The notes under the pieces: model-generated
Databases searched by the model: none
The model's input: the letters and a program-made list of their open reading frames with translations, nothing else
Told to the model about the DNA's origin: nothing
Shown: piece by piece, positions 12,081 through 24,830 of the stretch
How the letters are laid out: each line of letters begins with the position of its first letter
Position numbering within the stretch: position 1 is the first letter of the stretch
NCBI GenBank assembly: GCA_028023455.1
Contig: JAQFVV010012507.1
Location: 1,116,001-1,180,000 of the forward strand
Direction: 5' to 3'
Length of the DNA stretch: 64,000 nucleotides
Origin: Epiperipatus broadwayi
Lineage: Eukaryota > Onychophora > Udeonychophora > Euonychophora > Peripatidae
Program-made: the position numbers and the translations under genes

Positions 12081-12345
12081 TTGTCAAAATTAATATTACA
12101 CAAGACTTTTATTTGTTGATATCATTTTTAATCTTGCTAACATGAAAGCGTGTCAACCATTTAAGCATTTTTCCAACTGCATCTGGCTGCTTGGTGTACA
12201 CAAAAGGTCAAAAAAATTGTCAAAATTAATATTACACAAGACTTTTATTTGTTGATATCATTTTTAATCTTGCTAGCATGAAAGCGTGTCAACCATTTAA
12301 GCATTTTGCCAACTGCATCTGGCTGCTTGGTATACACAAAAGGTC
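12081..12345. repeat. Tandem duplication, 136-bp period
   Basis: Copy 1 starts TTGTCAAAATTAATATTACA at 12081 and copy 2 at 12217 with the same words. Both run through GAAAGCGTGTCAACCATTTA to ACACAAAAGGTC with very few differences, so the duplication is recent compared with the rest of the leader. Confidence 0.85.
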
Positions 12346-12849
12346 TTCACTTGCTTTGAGGTTACTCTAGAAATTATTGTCATTAAAGCATATTGTCACA
12401 CTGCATCGGACTGCTTGACAGATAATTCCCAGTTTGAAGGTCTTCACCTATTTTGCGGCTACTAAGAATACAGAGCGAACATTTAATATATGTGCTAGCA
12501 AACAATACTTTGAAATTTAAAACTTTTAACATGATATTGTATTGGATATTTTAAATTATAACGACTGAGATGAATATAATTAATTTTGAAACAGACAAAA
12601 TATTTCATTTATTTTACCCCTTGCTTTAATCTATAGACTCTTACTACTTTTCTAATGATAATTTTCTTATGACATGAACGTGTATAAACAAACGTATAAT
12701 ATATATATATATATACTGATATAGTACACGTATAACTAATTTATATATATATTCTCTCTTATTACTTTTCTTTAAATAATTATTCTGACTAACGAATCTT
12801 TTACTGACACAACATTTAAAGAAATAATCTTGAAAACATTTAATTGTAA

Positions 12850-13075
12850 ATCATCTCAGTTATGCATTATATATCGCATACCTTTTCTCTTAAATATATA
12901 TAACACTCTTTGAAATATCACACTACAGAAACATTTAATTTTAAGAAAGAAAATTACAAAATGACATTTTTATTTATTAAATATTTCAGTTATGCATTAT
13001 GGATCGCATAACTTTTCTCTTAATATATATAACATTCTACAAAAATATCACTTTCTACTGAAACATTTAATTTAT
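12850..13075. repeat. Tandem duplication, about 131-bp period
   Basis: CAGTTATGCATTATATATCG at about 12858 and CAGTTATGCATTATGGATCG at about 12989, each followed by GCATA-CTTTTCTCTTAA and then a GAAACATTTAATTT segment. More diverged than the 136-bp duplication just before it. Confidence 0.7.
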
Positions 13076-13162
13076 CGAGATCTCAATTGACTGAGTAACT
13101 AAGATCATAATTACTATCTCCAGGGTGTGTGGGGTTTATTAAATCAAGCTCCAACGATTGGG

Positions 13163-13180
13163 CAACCAAAAACATAACCA
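13163..13180 (-). promoter_or_regulatory. Putative primer-binding site of the LTR element
   Basis: Minus strand, directly after the LTR end CTGGTACA, reads TGGTTATGTTTTTGGTTG. The TGG matches the CCA end shared by all tRNAs, and the position is right. I could not match the rest to a particular tRNA. Confidence 0.4.
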
Positions 13181-14679
13181 TGTACCAGTCGAAAAACCCA
13201 CCACCAAAAGAACTGCAAGTCGGATCCAAACTCAGGCGGTTCAAACTGAATTCAAACCCAACTCAACAGCTCAGATCAAATCAATGGATGACATATATCG
13301 ACAGCACAGTGCTATGCACCAAGTAACTAGCTCAATGGATGATGATGATTAATGAGACCCCTGATTTAACTCTAATAAAGTATAATAAAATAACTAAGAA
13401 TCTTTATAAGTCAATTCATATATATATATATATATATATATATGTTCGGTTGCCAATACAGACAGTGAGCATTAATATTAAAATACTTATTAAATAAGAA
13501 AAAAAATTAAAAACCAAATGTGTTAATAAAGTAAATGTTTAATAATAATAACAATTTTGTTCAACTTTTAGATTATGATTATATAGATTACCTCTAGTCT
13601 TTAAATGGAACTTATATTTACAATAAGAATGGCAGTCCTTATTATATGCCAGTACTATTACGCAATATTCTAGGAGAATTATATATATCTATGCCCCGAC
13701 TAGGAAGTAAAGGTAGATAAAGGTATTTGGCTGTGACAGAAATTATGATTCAAATTCTAAAAGAATGTGAGATTTATTTTCACATTCGCAAATCAATTCA
13801 CAAAGAGTAAGATATGTATTTAGGGCCTAACTTTAATATTTAATAGAAAACTTACTTAATTATAAATAAATATGAATTTGTTCAACTTTAATAAAATCAA
13901 TTCATCATGATTTACGAGTATGAGAGCAGGCTTTACTGGAACAGAGAGGTAATGGTGCTGACGAATTATGAGCTATAAAATGAAATTGAAAGATAATAGC
14001 TAGTCAATAATTGAAATCCTATGGCGGCTTGTGTCTGACAAGTCTTATGCCCTTTGACTGACAGGAGAGGAAGTGCTTTCTTTCTCGATAATTTATAATA
14101 ACAGAAATATGATCACCGACCAGCCTAATGGAGCAGAAGATTGCCCTACGTCAGCAACGTTTGAAGATGATGACTTGATAGTCATCGTTTGAATACTAAA
14201 ACCCATATAGAATGCTGTACATGATGACTTGATCAATTAATTAAAGTCAAATGAACTTTTAACAAAAACTATTTTAAAGTATTTGTAAATCATATTAATT
14301 ATGCCCCAATCATCGTGCCCTTCCTGAATCTTAAATAACAAAGTTGAATTAGAATATATTTGATCCTTTATCGACCCTTTTGCAATAAAAACATTTTAAA
14401 GTTAAATATGAATAAATACATATTGGTGAATACAAAAAATAGCTGGGGCATAGATTAAAAATGGAGCTAATAATTTATTATTAGCCAATTATAAAATAAC
14501 ACACACTTAATAATTTCTTTTGACTCGATGATTGATAGAACTGTATAAATCTAGTTCTAATGGGTGAGAATTAACTATCAGAATTTAGTTTATATTACTT
14601 GTATAAGGCAAAGAAAACAAAGATCATCGAGTCGAAGGATTATTGGCATATAATTAAAATAACAACATTAATAAATTAC

Positions 14680-14753
<74 letters not shown>

Positions 14754-15882
14754 ATAAATGAACTGCCAAGTAAGAAAAGAAAGTTAGAGACTAAAAGTTG
14801 AGAGAATTACGATATAATAGCATAAATAAAAGTACGTTTACACAGAGATTATGACATTTATAGAATGAAAAAGCTCTAAAAGGGAGTGTAAAGTAAAGTT
14901 CAAAACTGGCCAGAAAGTTTAAGGTTCATTATGAAAACATACTACCCATTTCTTCTGGGGCTGGTTCTTAGGTCACACGTCCGAGTTGGTAAAAAAACGT
15001 AGGCACACATTTGGTCAATTACTTGACCAGTATTTTAATGAATTTTCACAATTTTAGCAGCATGATTGGTCCAGAAAAGATTCAGCAGCCTCATTGAATA
15101 TTGTTAGGGGACTTCAGGAACCATAGCCAGATTCCTGACATTTTAGTCCTTCACCATGATCGAAACACTATTTAATTTTATAATTTAAAAACGCACAGAG
15201 TTGACTGCACTTCTCTACAACAAAGATGGTTTCTCTTTTTCCAAACTTTTCAGAGCTATATATCTATCCTCTGATGCCTTCAGGCTAGCACTTCATTCAT
15301 TATCAATGTTTTTAGATTTACTGGTTGTTTTTAGATACATTCCTTCGATAAGACTTTCAAACTCATTAACTTGAATTCATTTTCTAATTAGAAAATGAAT
15401 TCTTAAAATCAGAAAATGATTTTAATTAGGAAATCCTTATCTTTTTTCTAATTAATAAAACTTTAAGTATTGTTTTTGGAAAGGGAAAATCTGAAAGCTT
15501 ATCGAAAGAATGTAGCTTTTAATTAATAAAACTTTAACAAATTATTTAAAAATAAAATCAAACATTCCCAATGCAATGAAACTTTTAAACAATTATATAT
15601 ATTTAAATATTTACAAATATATACGCACAATCCACGCAGTTATAATATATAAATTCATGAATAATTCTATCATGAATTTATTAATAGAATTGATCAATTT
15701 AAATCTGAAACTAATTAATTTTAATATGCATTTATGAAATAAGTTATTCTTTATGGAAATTAGTGTGGATTGAATGTATAAAGCCCCATTGCATCGGAAA
15801 TTTAAGGTTAGTACTAGGGTTTGAAGTGGGATTATGGCTAGATGTCATGAAGCTAGGCTCGAACTCAGATTTGACTGCTTCA
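13181..15882 (-). repeat. LTR (upstream, 5' LTR of the minus-strand element)
   Basis: 2702 bp, TG...CA, directly repeated with 7305-10000. It holds a long (TA)n run at 14684-14748 where the partner has only a few units, and the same 30-nt palindrome at 15373-15402. Promoter function is expected here for a minus-strand element but no TATA box can be singled out in such A+T-rich sequence. Confidence 0.75.
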
Positions 15883-18200
15883 ATATATATAAAACAAATA
15901 AATAATTTTGCTTGAATTGAATTAAAATCTAAAAGTAATGATTGATTCACTGATGATTATATTTTGGTAAAAGAAAAAGTAGGTTTCAAAAAAAATCATT
16001 TTAGATTAGAAACTAAAATAAAAAAAAATTTTAAATATAAGTTTAACCCAATTATACTTCGAATGGCAGAGAAATGTCTTTTGGCTAATTCATTCCCTGG
16101 TGAATTTTTCAATAAGTATTATGTGTTAAAATGCATGTAAAATGGTATACTGTATTATAATATTTTTTCCCTCAAAAAAGCATAAAATTCAAAATACCCA
16201 TTCTAATAATAGACATAAGCTCTGCCCTGACATGATCTGCCATTATGTGTTGCCAAGGCTGTAAAATGTTCATTGTTTTATGACATTGAAATTTCCAATG
16301 ATGCAGAAACATGTTTATTTGTGAATTTATTATAGTTTTAGATTTTTTTAAAAATAATTTACACCATATTTATTAGATATCAACAGATATAAATTATTAA
16401 TAACTTATTTTGACTTGAAATACTTTATTTTTAAAAATATAATGTTATATTAGCAGCAAATGTAAATATAGCCTGAAGCAAATTTGAAAACTTGCTATGA
16501 TGTGTACAATCTATCTATATTTACAATGAAAAAACTAATCAGAATTTTGCAATAAATATTTTAAAAAATTAAACTTTTAAAACATAATTTGTTAGATATT
16601 AAAGAAATAAATAATTGTTCATTTAAGTTTTTATAAATATTCAGAAACAAAGAAGATTTCATTGATTTTATAAACTGAAAATAATCTTTCTAAAAATAAT
16701 GACATATAACATTTTTGTTTTGATTACGGTCTCATTTTTTTAATATTTACTAAAACAAAATGTGAACATTTAAAATTTATTTCAGTAGTAAACAAGAATA
16801 TCTATCAAAGGAAGTCAAATTTGTGTTTTTCTGATAAGTTATAATCATTTTATCATATATTTTATGTTGACATAAACTGAAAATATTTTTTCTAGAAATG
16901 ACATATAACATCTTTGTTTTGGTTGCATCCTCATTTTTTTAATATTTGCAGAAATAAAATGTGAACATTTAAATTTTATTTTAATAGTAAACAAGAATAT
17001 CTATCAAAGGAATTCAAATTTATGTTTTTCTGCTAAGTAATAATCATTTTATCATATATTTTACATTGACATGTGAGATAAATAAAAACATCAGAAGTAG
17101 CAAAATTTGGTAGGGTTAAGGATGATGATAATTAATCAATCAACAATAATTTATCAAGACTGCTTTTATTTGTTTAAAAGAAAAGAAAATCCTTTTGTTA
17201 TTAAAGAAATAAAATTTATGTAGATTCAATATTGAATTAATTATGAAAAATATATTATTATCATGAGAGGTTAAAATATATAATATAAAAGCCAATATGC
17301 ACATACATTTCATATGGACAACATATATGTTAAATCAAGAATTAGTTATTTATTGTAAAATTAATAATTTTATTTTGACAAAAATGAAAGGTATGATGTA
17401 GATTTCAGTGTGTGCCTGCAATTCAATATACACATATATGTATGTTAAATATATTATTGAATATGTATAAAACTGAATTTCATTAAAGATTATAACAATT
17501 AAAATATTTTATATTAAATAATAAATTACACTGCACCTCAGTGCAATGATATGTATAACTTGATACAAAGTATTTTTATCATTTAACTTAAAATGATAAT
17601 CATTATTGTATTTAAATGCCAATTGGAATATATTCATGTAATAGTGAATCATGCATCAGTGTGCCTCTATGAAACATATATGTAAATCATAATATAATAA
17701 CTTGCATTATGTATATTATTCATGTAAATCACAATGTGATAAATTAAATTTTGTATATCCTTATTCTAGAGATCTTAATTCCATATATTTTTATTGTTGT
17801 TAATAAATTTGAATTCAATTATTAAAATTATATTGCATAATTATATCTTGATTCCAATAACAGTAATAGAGCTTATGTTCTCTTATCTAGATCCATGCAC
17901 AATGAGCTGAATATATGAATGGGGGTGTATATTAGTGTTTATGGGCAGTCCAGTATGACACTGTCCTGGTATGGCACTAAGGTTATATTCTTTAAATCCC
18001 ATGCACTACATATTATTTAGTTTAGTCTCTATTAGAAATTAAGTTTATAGTTGACCAGTACATCCATGCTACAAGTGTTGAGAGCATTGATGGTGATCAG
18101 CATGTCTTAATATCCCAGCTTTATTGTTATTGTGGTTGTATATTCTTATGGATGAGCACTTAAGTTGGTGCACCCAAATTAATGTTTAAGTAATTGCCTC
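15883..18200. other. A+T-rich DNA without recognisable gene
   Basis: No coding signal. It contains the tandem duplication described separately at 16673-17072. Confidence 0.5.
16673..17072. repeat. Tandem duplication, about 199-bp period
   Basis: GACATATAAC occurs at 16701 and 16900. Both are followed by TTTGTTTTG, a run of T with AATATTT, AAAATGTGAACATTTAAA, and GTAAACAAGAATATCTATCA. Two full units with moderate divergence. No coding potential. Confidence 0.8.
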
Positions 18201-18204
18201 TAGA

Positions 18205-18260
18205 TGGAAATGGCTAAATAGTTAGCCTGGTCTACAGTAGATCCATTTCAAATCCAGTCA
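18205..18260 (+). ncRNA. tRNA-like Pol III promoter remnant (possible SINE head)
   Basis: TGGCTAAATAGTTAG at 18211-18225 resembles a Pol III A box and ATTTCAAATCC at 18244-18254 a B box, at a tRNA-like spacing. No complete cloverleaf is seen and no tail or second copy was recognised, so this is only a candidate. Confidence 0.3.
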
Positions 18261-18369
18261 CCAGATTGATTGAATTATTCTTGATTTCTAATCATTCATG
18301 ATGATAAATGTTATTTCTTTTGAGTATTGCTTATACTTATTGATAATTCTGATGATAGTTACTCTAAGG

Positions 18370-18875
18370 AGTTAATAATTGAAAGTTTGCTAGTCTTTCA
18401 CATGCATGATTGTCTCTCAGACAGCCAATCAGATTTTAAACAACTGTCTTAAGAATAATCAAGCTTCGATACATGACAGAGATTTTGATAAAAAAAAGGA
18501 TGATACCAACCTTTTCTCAACTTAACTTTTTTATATATATAAGCCAGTCTTAAATCTTGACCTGGAAGCTTGAATATATAAACATATACACTTATCATTT
18601 ATTGTGTTATTAATTTAAGATATTACAGCACGAAATCTCAGATTTACTACATTGCAATTTTCTAGATGTTAATATAATTTATCAGCAACATATGTAAATA
18701 ATATTTGTCTAAAGTTAAGTTGAGAAAAGGTTGGTATTATCCTTTCCTTATCAAAATCTCTGTCATGTATTGAAGCCTGATCATTCTTAAGATAGCTGTT
18801 TAAAATATGATTGGCTGTCTGAGAGACAATCATGCATGTGAAAGACTAGCAAATTTTCAACTATTAACAATTTAT
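18370..18875. mobile_element. Foldback (long inverted repeat) element
   Basis: Left arm about 18370-18532 and right arm about 18711-18875 are reverse complements over roughly 160 bp. Matching words are CATGCATGATTGTCTCTCAG on the left with CTGAGAGACAATCATGCATG on the right, and AACCTTTTCTCAACTTAACT with AGTTAAGTTGAGAAAAGGTT. The spacer is about 180 bp and non-coding. The layout is that of a MITE or foldback DNA transposon. No transposase and no certain target duplication were seen. Confidence 0.75.
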
Positions 18876-19590
18876 TAACAACATATGATCTAGACAAATA
18901 TTATTTAAGGAGTTAACTGGCTGATCTTTCAGAGATTTGTCAGAGAATTTTCATGATCTCTCATGCTCTTATAATATATAATATTTCTTATATATTTTTG
19001 GGATATTAAACATTACTTTAATATCATACTTTGTAATAACATCTCTTATCTTTCATCCCATTACATTTCAATACCTACATCTTCACATCTAAAAATCTTA
19101 ATCTCTTTGTAGAAGATATTCAGAGCAAATTTTTCTATATATAAAGTATCTATTTCTAATTACTTACTCTTATAACAGCTACAGCATTAAGTTAAAAGTG
19201 ATCCCACTTTTTGTTAAATGTAAGTCAGTCAACTAATATTGTTATTATGACATTATATAGATTCAACTTGTATTTTTAGATTTAATTGACTGTTACCTGA
19301 TTATATCTTGGCCAATATTTAATCTAAATTAATATATGAAAAAAATCAAATTTGTAGTAATACTAACCATTTTAATTTAGATTATAACAATTTTGTAATA
19401 TTATTAAATTTAAATGCCATTGTATTGGTTTCAATTGTTTTGTTTATGTATATATGTATCTTTTAAATTGATTGTTACTCTTTATTATTATGTTGTTTAC
19501 ATTATGTTTACTTGTTTTATATTTTTTTTTGTTTTAAGGTGTTAACTGTAAGTGGCTATATGCTCTGTTCTTTGGCACATAAATAAATGA
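18876..19590. other. A+T-rich DNA without recognisable gene
   Basis: Nothing recognised between the foldback element and the ATT array. Confidence 0.45.
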
Positions 19591-19881
<291 letters not shown>

Positions 19882-20674
19882 CATAAAAACTTCTAAATTC
19901 TAAAAAAAAACTAGTGAAAATTTAATTGAAAATGATGATGATGATATTGAAATTTAGTTTTATATTCATTCTAAAATTTGATAATTATTGATTTTAAATT
20001 ATTTTTCAATGATAAAGGTTATTATTTACAAAAACAAAATTTATTAAATTGATGTCGATTATCTTTTATTTATAAATATTTCTTAAAGAGAAAACACACT
20101 ACTTGGCCACTTCAATTTGTTTTAAAATTTAAACTATCGAATTAATGAAAAAATGTTCTAATGCAATTTTTTTTCTCAGCTTTTTTTTTAAAACTTCACA
20201 AGTACTACCATGGCAACAATCTTCAAAATTATAAATTTAAAAAAAAAACTGTGCTTGTTCTTTTAATACCACATTAAATTGTCATTTAAGTGCATTTTTT
20301 ATTTATTAAAATTAACTCAATCATTTTATATTTTTTATATAGATAGCAACAGCAAACATTATATAATATTATATAAAATCAAAAATTGAGTGTTGCAAAA
20401 GTCAATTTTATACCCATATTGTTACAATCAGTATATACGTATAAAGACCTATATGTTTAAAGTAATGTAATTCTTCAATTGTGTATCAATATAAAAAATT
20501 TATGTCATCTAGAACAAAATCGTGATTATTGACATCATATAGACTTATTGGATGAATAAATTAAAGTTATTCAGCAATTGTAAAGATTTTTTTACCAAAA
20601 ATAATGTAATCTGTTATGTAGATGTCATCTTACATTTTAAAGTTAAATTCAAATGACTTAACTAAGATTATTTT
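19882..20674. other. A+T-rich DNA without recognisable gene
   Basis: Nothing recognised. Confidence 0.45.
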
Positions 20675-21295
20675 GTTCATCACATGATCACCATTTCTTA
20701 TGCTTGCTTGCTAGAAACTAGTTTGGGGATATTGGATGAGTAGGCACTAGATAGGGATTTTATGCACAAGCCTTCTGGCATCCATTGGTTACTCTGGATT
20801 GCCCTGAGTGGCACTACTATATGGAGAGTTTTGCCTGTTCTAATAGCTTGAGCAAGCATAAGAAATGGTGATCATATAATGTTTAGTAGTTTAATACCAT
20901 GCCTGCCTAATAAGATAGTGATTGCTATGGTTATTAAAGAACCAAAGTGACCAAAATGTATTGGTACTGAACTGAGTTTTGACTATATGACTATATAAGC
21001 TAATGAGCTCAGATTGAAAATATTACTACATTTTCAATTTTAGACTCATAGTTTTGTAGTTAAGTAGAGATAAAAAGTGGCTGCTGGAGGACTGCATTAC
21101 ATCCTAATATCTAGGTGCAGTGCTCTCAGATCCAAGGCTCCTCACTGATGAAAGCCACAAGCTAGAATCTAGTCTGGGGATATTGGACAAGTAGGCATTA
21201 GATAGGGATTTGATGCACAAACTTTCTGTTTTCCATTGATTACTCTGGTTTGCACTGAGTGGCACTTCTATATGGAGACTTTTGCCTGTATTATT
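20675..21295 (+). repeat. Repeat family D, tandem (about 460-bp period) with a short inverted start
   Basis: Two partial units in tandem. AAACTAGTTTGGGGATATTGG (20714) recurs as AATCTAGTCTGGGGATATTGG (21176), each followed by a TAGGGATTT-ATGCACAA word and a GGCACT-CTATATGGAGA word. A 37-bp inverted piece at 20675-20712 (ATCACATGATCACC...) mirrors 20857-20890. The unit is shared with 27.5-28.6, 58.5-59.2 and 63.0 kb. No protein is encoded and the family is not known to me. Each unit contains a CTGATGAA-hairpin-GAAAC-like motif. Confidence 0.75.
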
Positions 21296-24200
21296 TTGTT
21301 CATTTTTCTCAGCTAGAAATTGAGCCAGAATGTTTAAATCTTTGAGTCTGACCTGCTTTTCCCATAATAAACAGTTACTATAACTTATTAAAAATGTATA
21401 ATATTATTTTTGTGCTGTAAACTTTTTATATTAACCCATTGATTATAAAATTTTAATCCACTTAAATATTTTTGCTTGTCTTCTGAATTTTTTTAAATAT
21501 ATTAAATGTTGAGTTTAGTCATATAAGATAAAAGTAATACTATTCTACAATATTTATCTCACATACTTATTTATTGAAATTTATTATAAACAGCTAATTT
21601 AATTAGATTATTTGAATTAAAATAACTTTAAGTTAAATAGCTAGATTCTTATAACTCTTAAAAAAAATTGACCTATAAATATTTTCTTTCAATTTACATC
21701 TTTCTTAGCAAGGAATCTTAGCTAAAAAATATTTAAAAATAAAATGGCACTTTTTTTTTTCAAAAAATTCATTTTAAAGGTTTATCAGCATTAAAATAAT
21801 TTCTTTTCTTTTTTTATCTTATTAATAACTTGTTAAATTGTGAGTTTTTGTTATTACTTTTAATTAGTATTATTTTTCTAATTCTTTGAAAAATTAATTA
21901 TTCTATATATAGTATGAAAAATATTAAAATTGTAAGCAGGAAATAAATTAAAAATATAAAAAAAATTAAAATTATCTTAGTTATTTATTGTAGATTTAAA
22001 TTTAAAAATAAAACTATAGGTGAAATTGTTTTAGTAGAAGTATAGTTTGCTATAATTGAACACATAAACAGTAATAAATGCTTATCAAAAGTCATTAGAA
22101 TTAAAAAATACTATGATTAGATAGTAAATTATTAGTATCAATCTAAAACATTAAATTTATAGTTAAGAAATGCTTAAAAAAACTAGACATGAAGGAATTC
22201 GCTGAACAAAGTGTATGATTTGTAGTAATAAAAAAAAAGGAGTAAACATATTGATGACTATTTTGGATACAAAAGGCAGTTTGATATACAACAGTCTTAT
22301 AAATAATAAATTGTTAATGGATAATGCATGTCCACTTACATATTAATGATGATGACAACAACCAGATATACATCATTTACATAAATATTTAAAAAATACT
22401 TGAAAAAGAATACAATAGTATTTGAAAAATAATAATGAAAATTTAGAATTCTGTGGAGAATCAGTAAGATGAGAACATAGTAGAAGAATATGAATTAGGA
22501 GTAAGAAATGATAGCATGTTAAAATGGTAGCATGTTAATTAATAATAAAGATTATCAAAAAAAGTGTTCCATTTAAAAAGCTCCAAGTAATAAGAAAATA
22601 TTTCATTTAGATTATGTTTTAATTCAAAATAGTTTTAAAAATATTTTTAAGAAAGTATGTGCATAAACAATTAAAAGTAAAAGATCTGCTGGCTAGAAAC
22701 AGTGAATTATTTTTAAAAAATCTTTTGGCAATAATAAAATAGTAAAACAAAAAAAAAATTTTTTTTTTAATTCTAATTGAAAGTATAAAAATGAATAAAG
22801 CTAGAAAATAATGCCTAGCAAAAAAAATCATGTGATATAGATTAATTACAAAAAAAAAATGTAGTTTTAATACAATATATAATAAACTGATTTTGTATGG
22901 AAAAAAACAGAATTATAAAAATAATTGAAAATAATAAATTAATTTATTAAACAATAAGTAGAAAGTAATAAAATAACAAAATCCATGCTTACATCAACCG
23001 AAAAAGAAATTCAACAAGAATAAAACAGGTTGTAAGTTTTTGTTGTTGTAGTCGTTGATGTTTTTAAAAAAAAGTAAAATGAAATAATGCAAATCAATTG
23101 AATTACCAAAGACAGATAGAGAAAAGATTGCGAAAAATAATGAAATATTTTATGACTAAAAGCAGGTCTCATTAGATTTCTTCCCAATAGAAATGATTCT
23201 AATAAAAGAGTTGTGAAGATTTCTAAATAATTAGCTTTACAGATAGATTTTAAGTTGTTGTTTTTTTTTTTTTAAAGTTATGTTGTTAGTGTTGAGAACT
23301 CCTGTGGGTGATAAACAGAAATTAGAAACAGTATTTGTTTGAACTGATCATAATAATTTAAGTGACAGAATAAATCGCTTACTTTATCGAATATTTAAAA
23401 AAATAAAGTTTAGATTGGAGAAAGGGAACATTATTTGTTGGAAAAATTATACATATATTAGAAACCTTTTGCACGATATAAATGGACTTATGGACGATAC
23501 ATTTAAAAGATATATAAGGCAGAGACACTGTTTACATACTACATTTTTAAAATCTATATTAAGATAAGATATCAAATGGATGTCACTTTACGATGGTTTA
23601 GTTGGCATTTAAAAAAATGATTTATTACGAAAGATTTGTTATAAAAGTATGTGAGAAAAGTAAATCTAAATAAATCTAAAACATTAAAAGTGAGAATTGG
23701 TTAGGAATTTAGAGAGCATTAAGCTATTTTGAAATATTTTGCTAGTTCTTAGTCAAGAACACAATTTAAACTGTATTAAATATCCAGAAATTGTAAATAC
23801 TTCTAATTGTGCAATTTAAACTATTTAAATTCTAGATATCAAACGAATTCATTTGGGACAGCTTTACTTAGAAATGAATGAAATGATTTTTTTTTAATTC
23901 TTCTTTAGCTTTAAACTCAAAATGTCTCCATCCTTGAGAGTTTTACAAATTACAAACTATTCTCCCTAATTACAAACTACTCTCCCTCTTCTCTTTATAA
24001 CTTTATAAAAATTATTTACTTTTAGAATCTTTTACAAAATAAATATTAAAATGCACTTACAACTTTGTCAAAAAAACATTTAATATCAAAATATTTTCAA
24101 CTTGGTGATTAATAATAATTGAAGAACAGATATAGTATCAAAACAAAATGAAATACATTATTTCTAATTTCAATTTCAAAAATTCACCAAAGCATTAATT

Positions 24201-24664
24201 TCTAAGGTAAGATTATATTATTTTGTTGATATATCAATTGATGTAGGGGTGAACTTTTGGGTGCTGTACTTATGCTAGAAACATTTTCCACAGAAGGAAA
24301 ATAATAAAATGATTCTTCACCTATGATGGTCAACTATGAATTACAAATAAACAGTTCCTGTTGTCTTATATAATAGGATAATGCTTCATCAAATACTAGG
24401 TTTTATTTCTGACCCAGGCAGTCTTTTCTCTCTGTCTCTTTTATACTTCTTCAGTTATTTATGATAGTGTAGATCTATGCAGACATGTTTCATGAGTTTA
24501 TGCCACCTGGGTGCAAAATTATATTGCCACTCTTCCCAAAAAAAAACATAATAATAATAAATTGAAATTTTCATATAACGTATAATATAACAATTTATTA
24601 TAAAATAACAATACATATAGCATATATCCATGTAATAATGTAAAAAAACAAAAATAGTTATAAT
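21296..24664. other. A+T-rich DNA without recognisable gene
   Basis: About 3.4 kb with nothing identifiable on either strand. Short open frames are low-complexity. Confidence 0.45.
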
Positions 24665-24830
24665 ATATATCCTCTTCATTCTTCTGACTTTTATAATAGA
24701 AAAATCATTAATTATATCATCTAAATTTAAATTATCACAGATTTCATTTTTTATACTTATTGTAGCTAAATTTTTTAGTCTTCCTTGATACATGTTTGAT
24801 TGTAAGTAATTTTTTTATTAATAAATCAGT
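24665..24830 (-). pseudogene. hAT-type transposase C-terminal fragment
   Basis: Minus-strand frame reading KNYLQSNMYQGRLKNLATIS, followed by IKNEICDNLNLDDIINDF and KVRRM. This follows the pattern at the C-terminal end of hAT transposases (in the dimerisation region): K-x-L-R-S-T-M-x-x-x-R-L-x-x-L-A-x-L-S-I-E, then a helix and a basic end. The open frame runs on to 24455 but is hydrophobic and low-complexity after the basic motif. Upstream (plus-strand right of 24830) no zinc finger or catalytic region is recognisable, so only the tail survives. Confidence 0.55.

Larger units (their letters stand above)
11430..13162. other. Untranslated leader of the LTR element
   Basis: 1.7 kb between the primer-site region and gag. 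No coding potential. It carries two separate tandem duplications (12081-12345, period 136; 12850-13075, period about 131). Leaders of non-autonomous LTR elements are often long and repeat-bearing. Confidence 0.5.
7305..15882 (-). mobile_element. LTR retrotransposon with 2.7-kb LTRs, decayed gag and no pol
   Basis: Two long direct repeats (7305-10000 and 13181-15882) begin TGTACCAGT and end ACTGCTTCA on the plus strand, so each has the TG...CA ends of an LTR. The element reads on the minus strand. A decayed gag lies at 11384-10293. A polypurine run GAAGTGAAAAGAAA (minus strand, 10014-10001) abuts the downstream LTR. The minus-strand sequence directly after the upstream LTR starts with TGG (13180-13178), as a tRNA primer site should. 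ATAT lies on both outer flanks, consistent with a 4-bp (or 6-bp) target duplication, although the A+T context weakens this. The 3.2-kb interior has a 1.8-kb leader, gag and about 290 bp more. No protease, reverse transcriptase or integrase is seen, so it must rely on other elements, like LARD or TR-GAG type elements. Confidence 0.75.

Noticed and set aside
13129-13352. Overlapping 64-65-codon open frames at the start of the LTR
   Set aside because: The same LTR segment at 7305-7460 does not preserve them, and they cross the LTR border.
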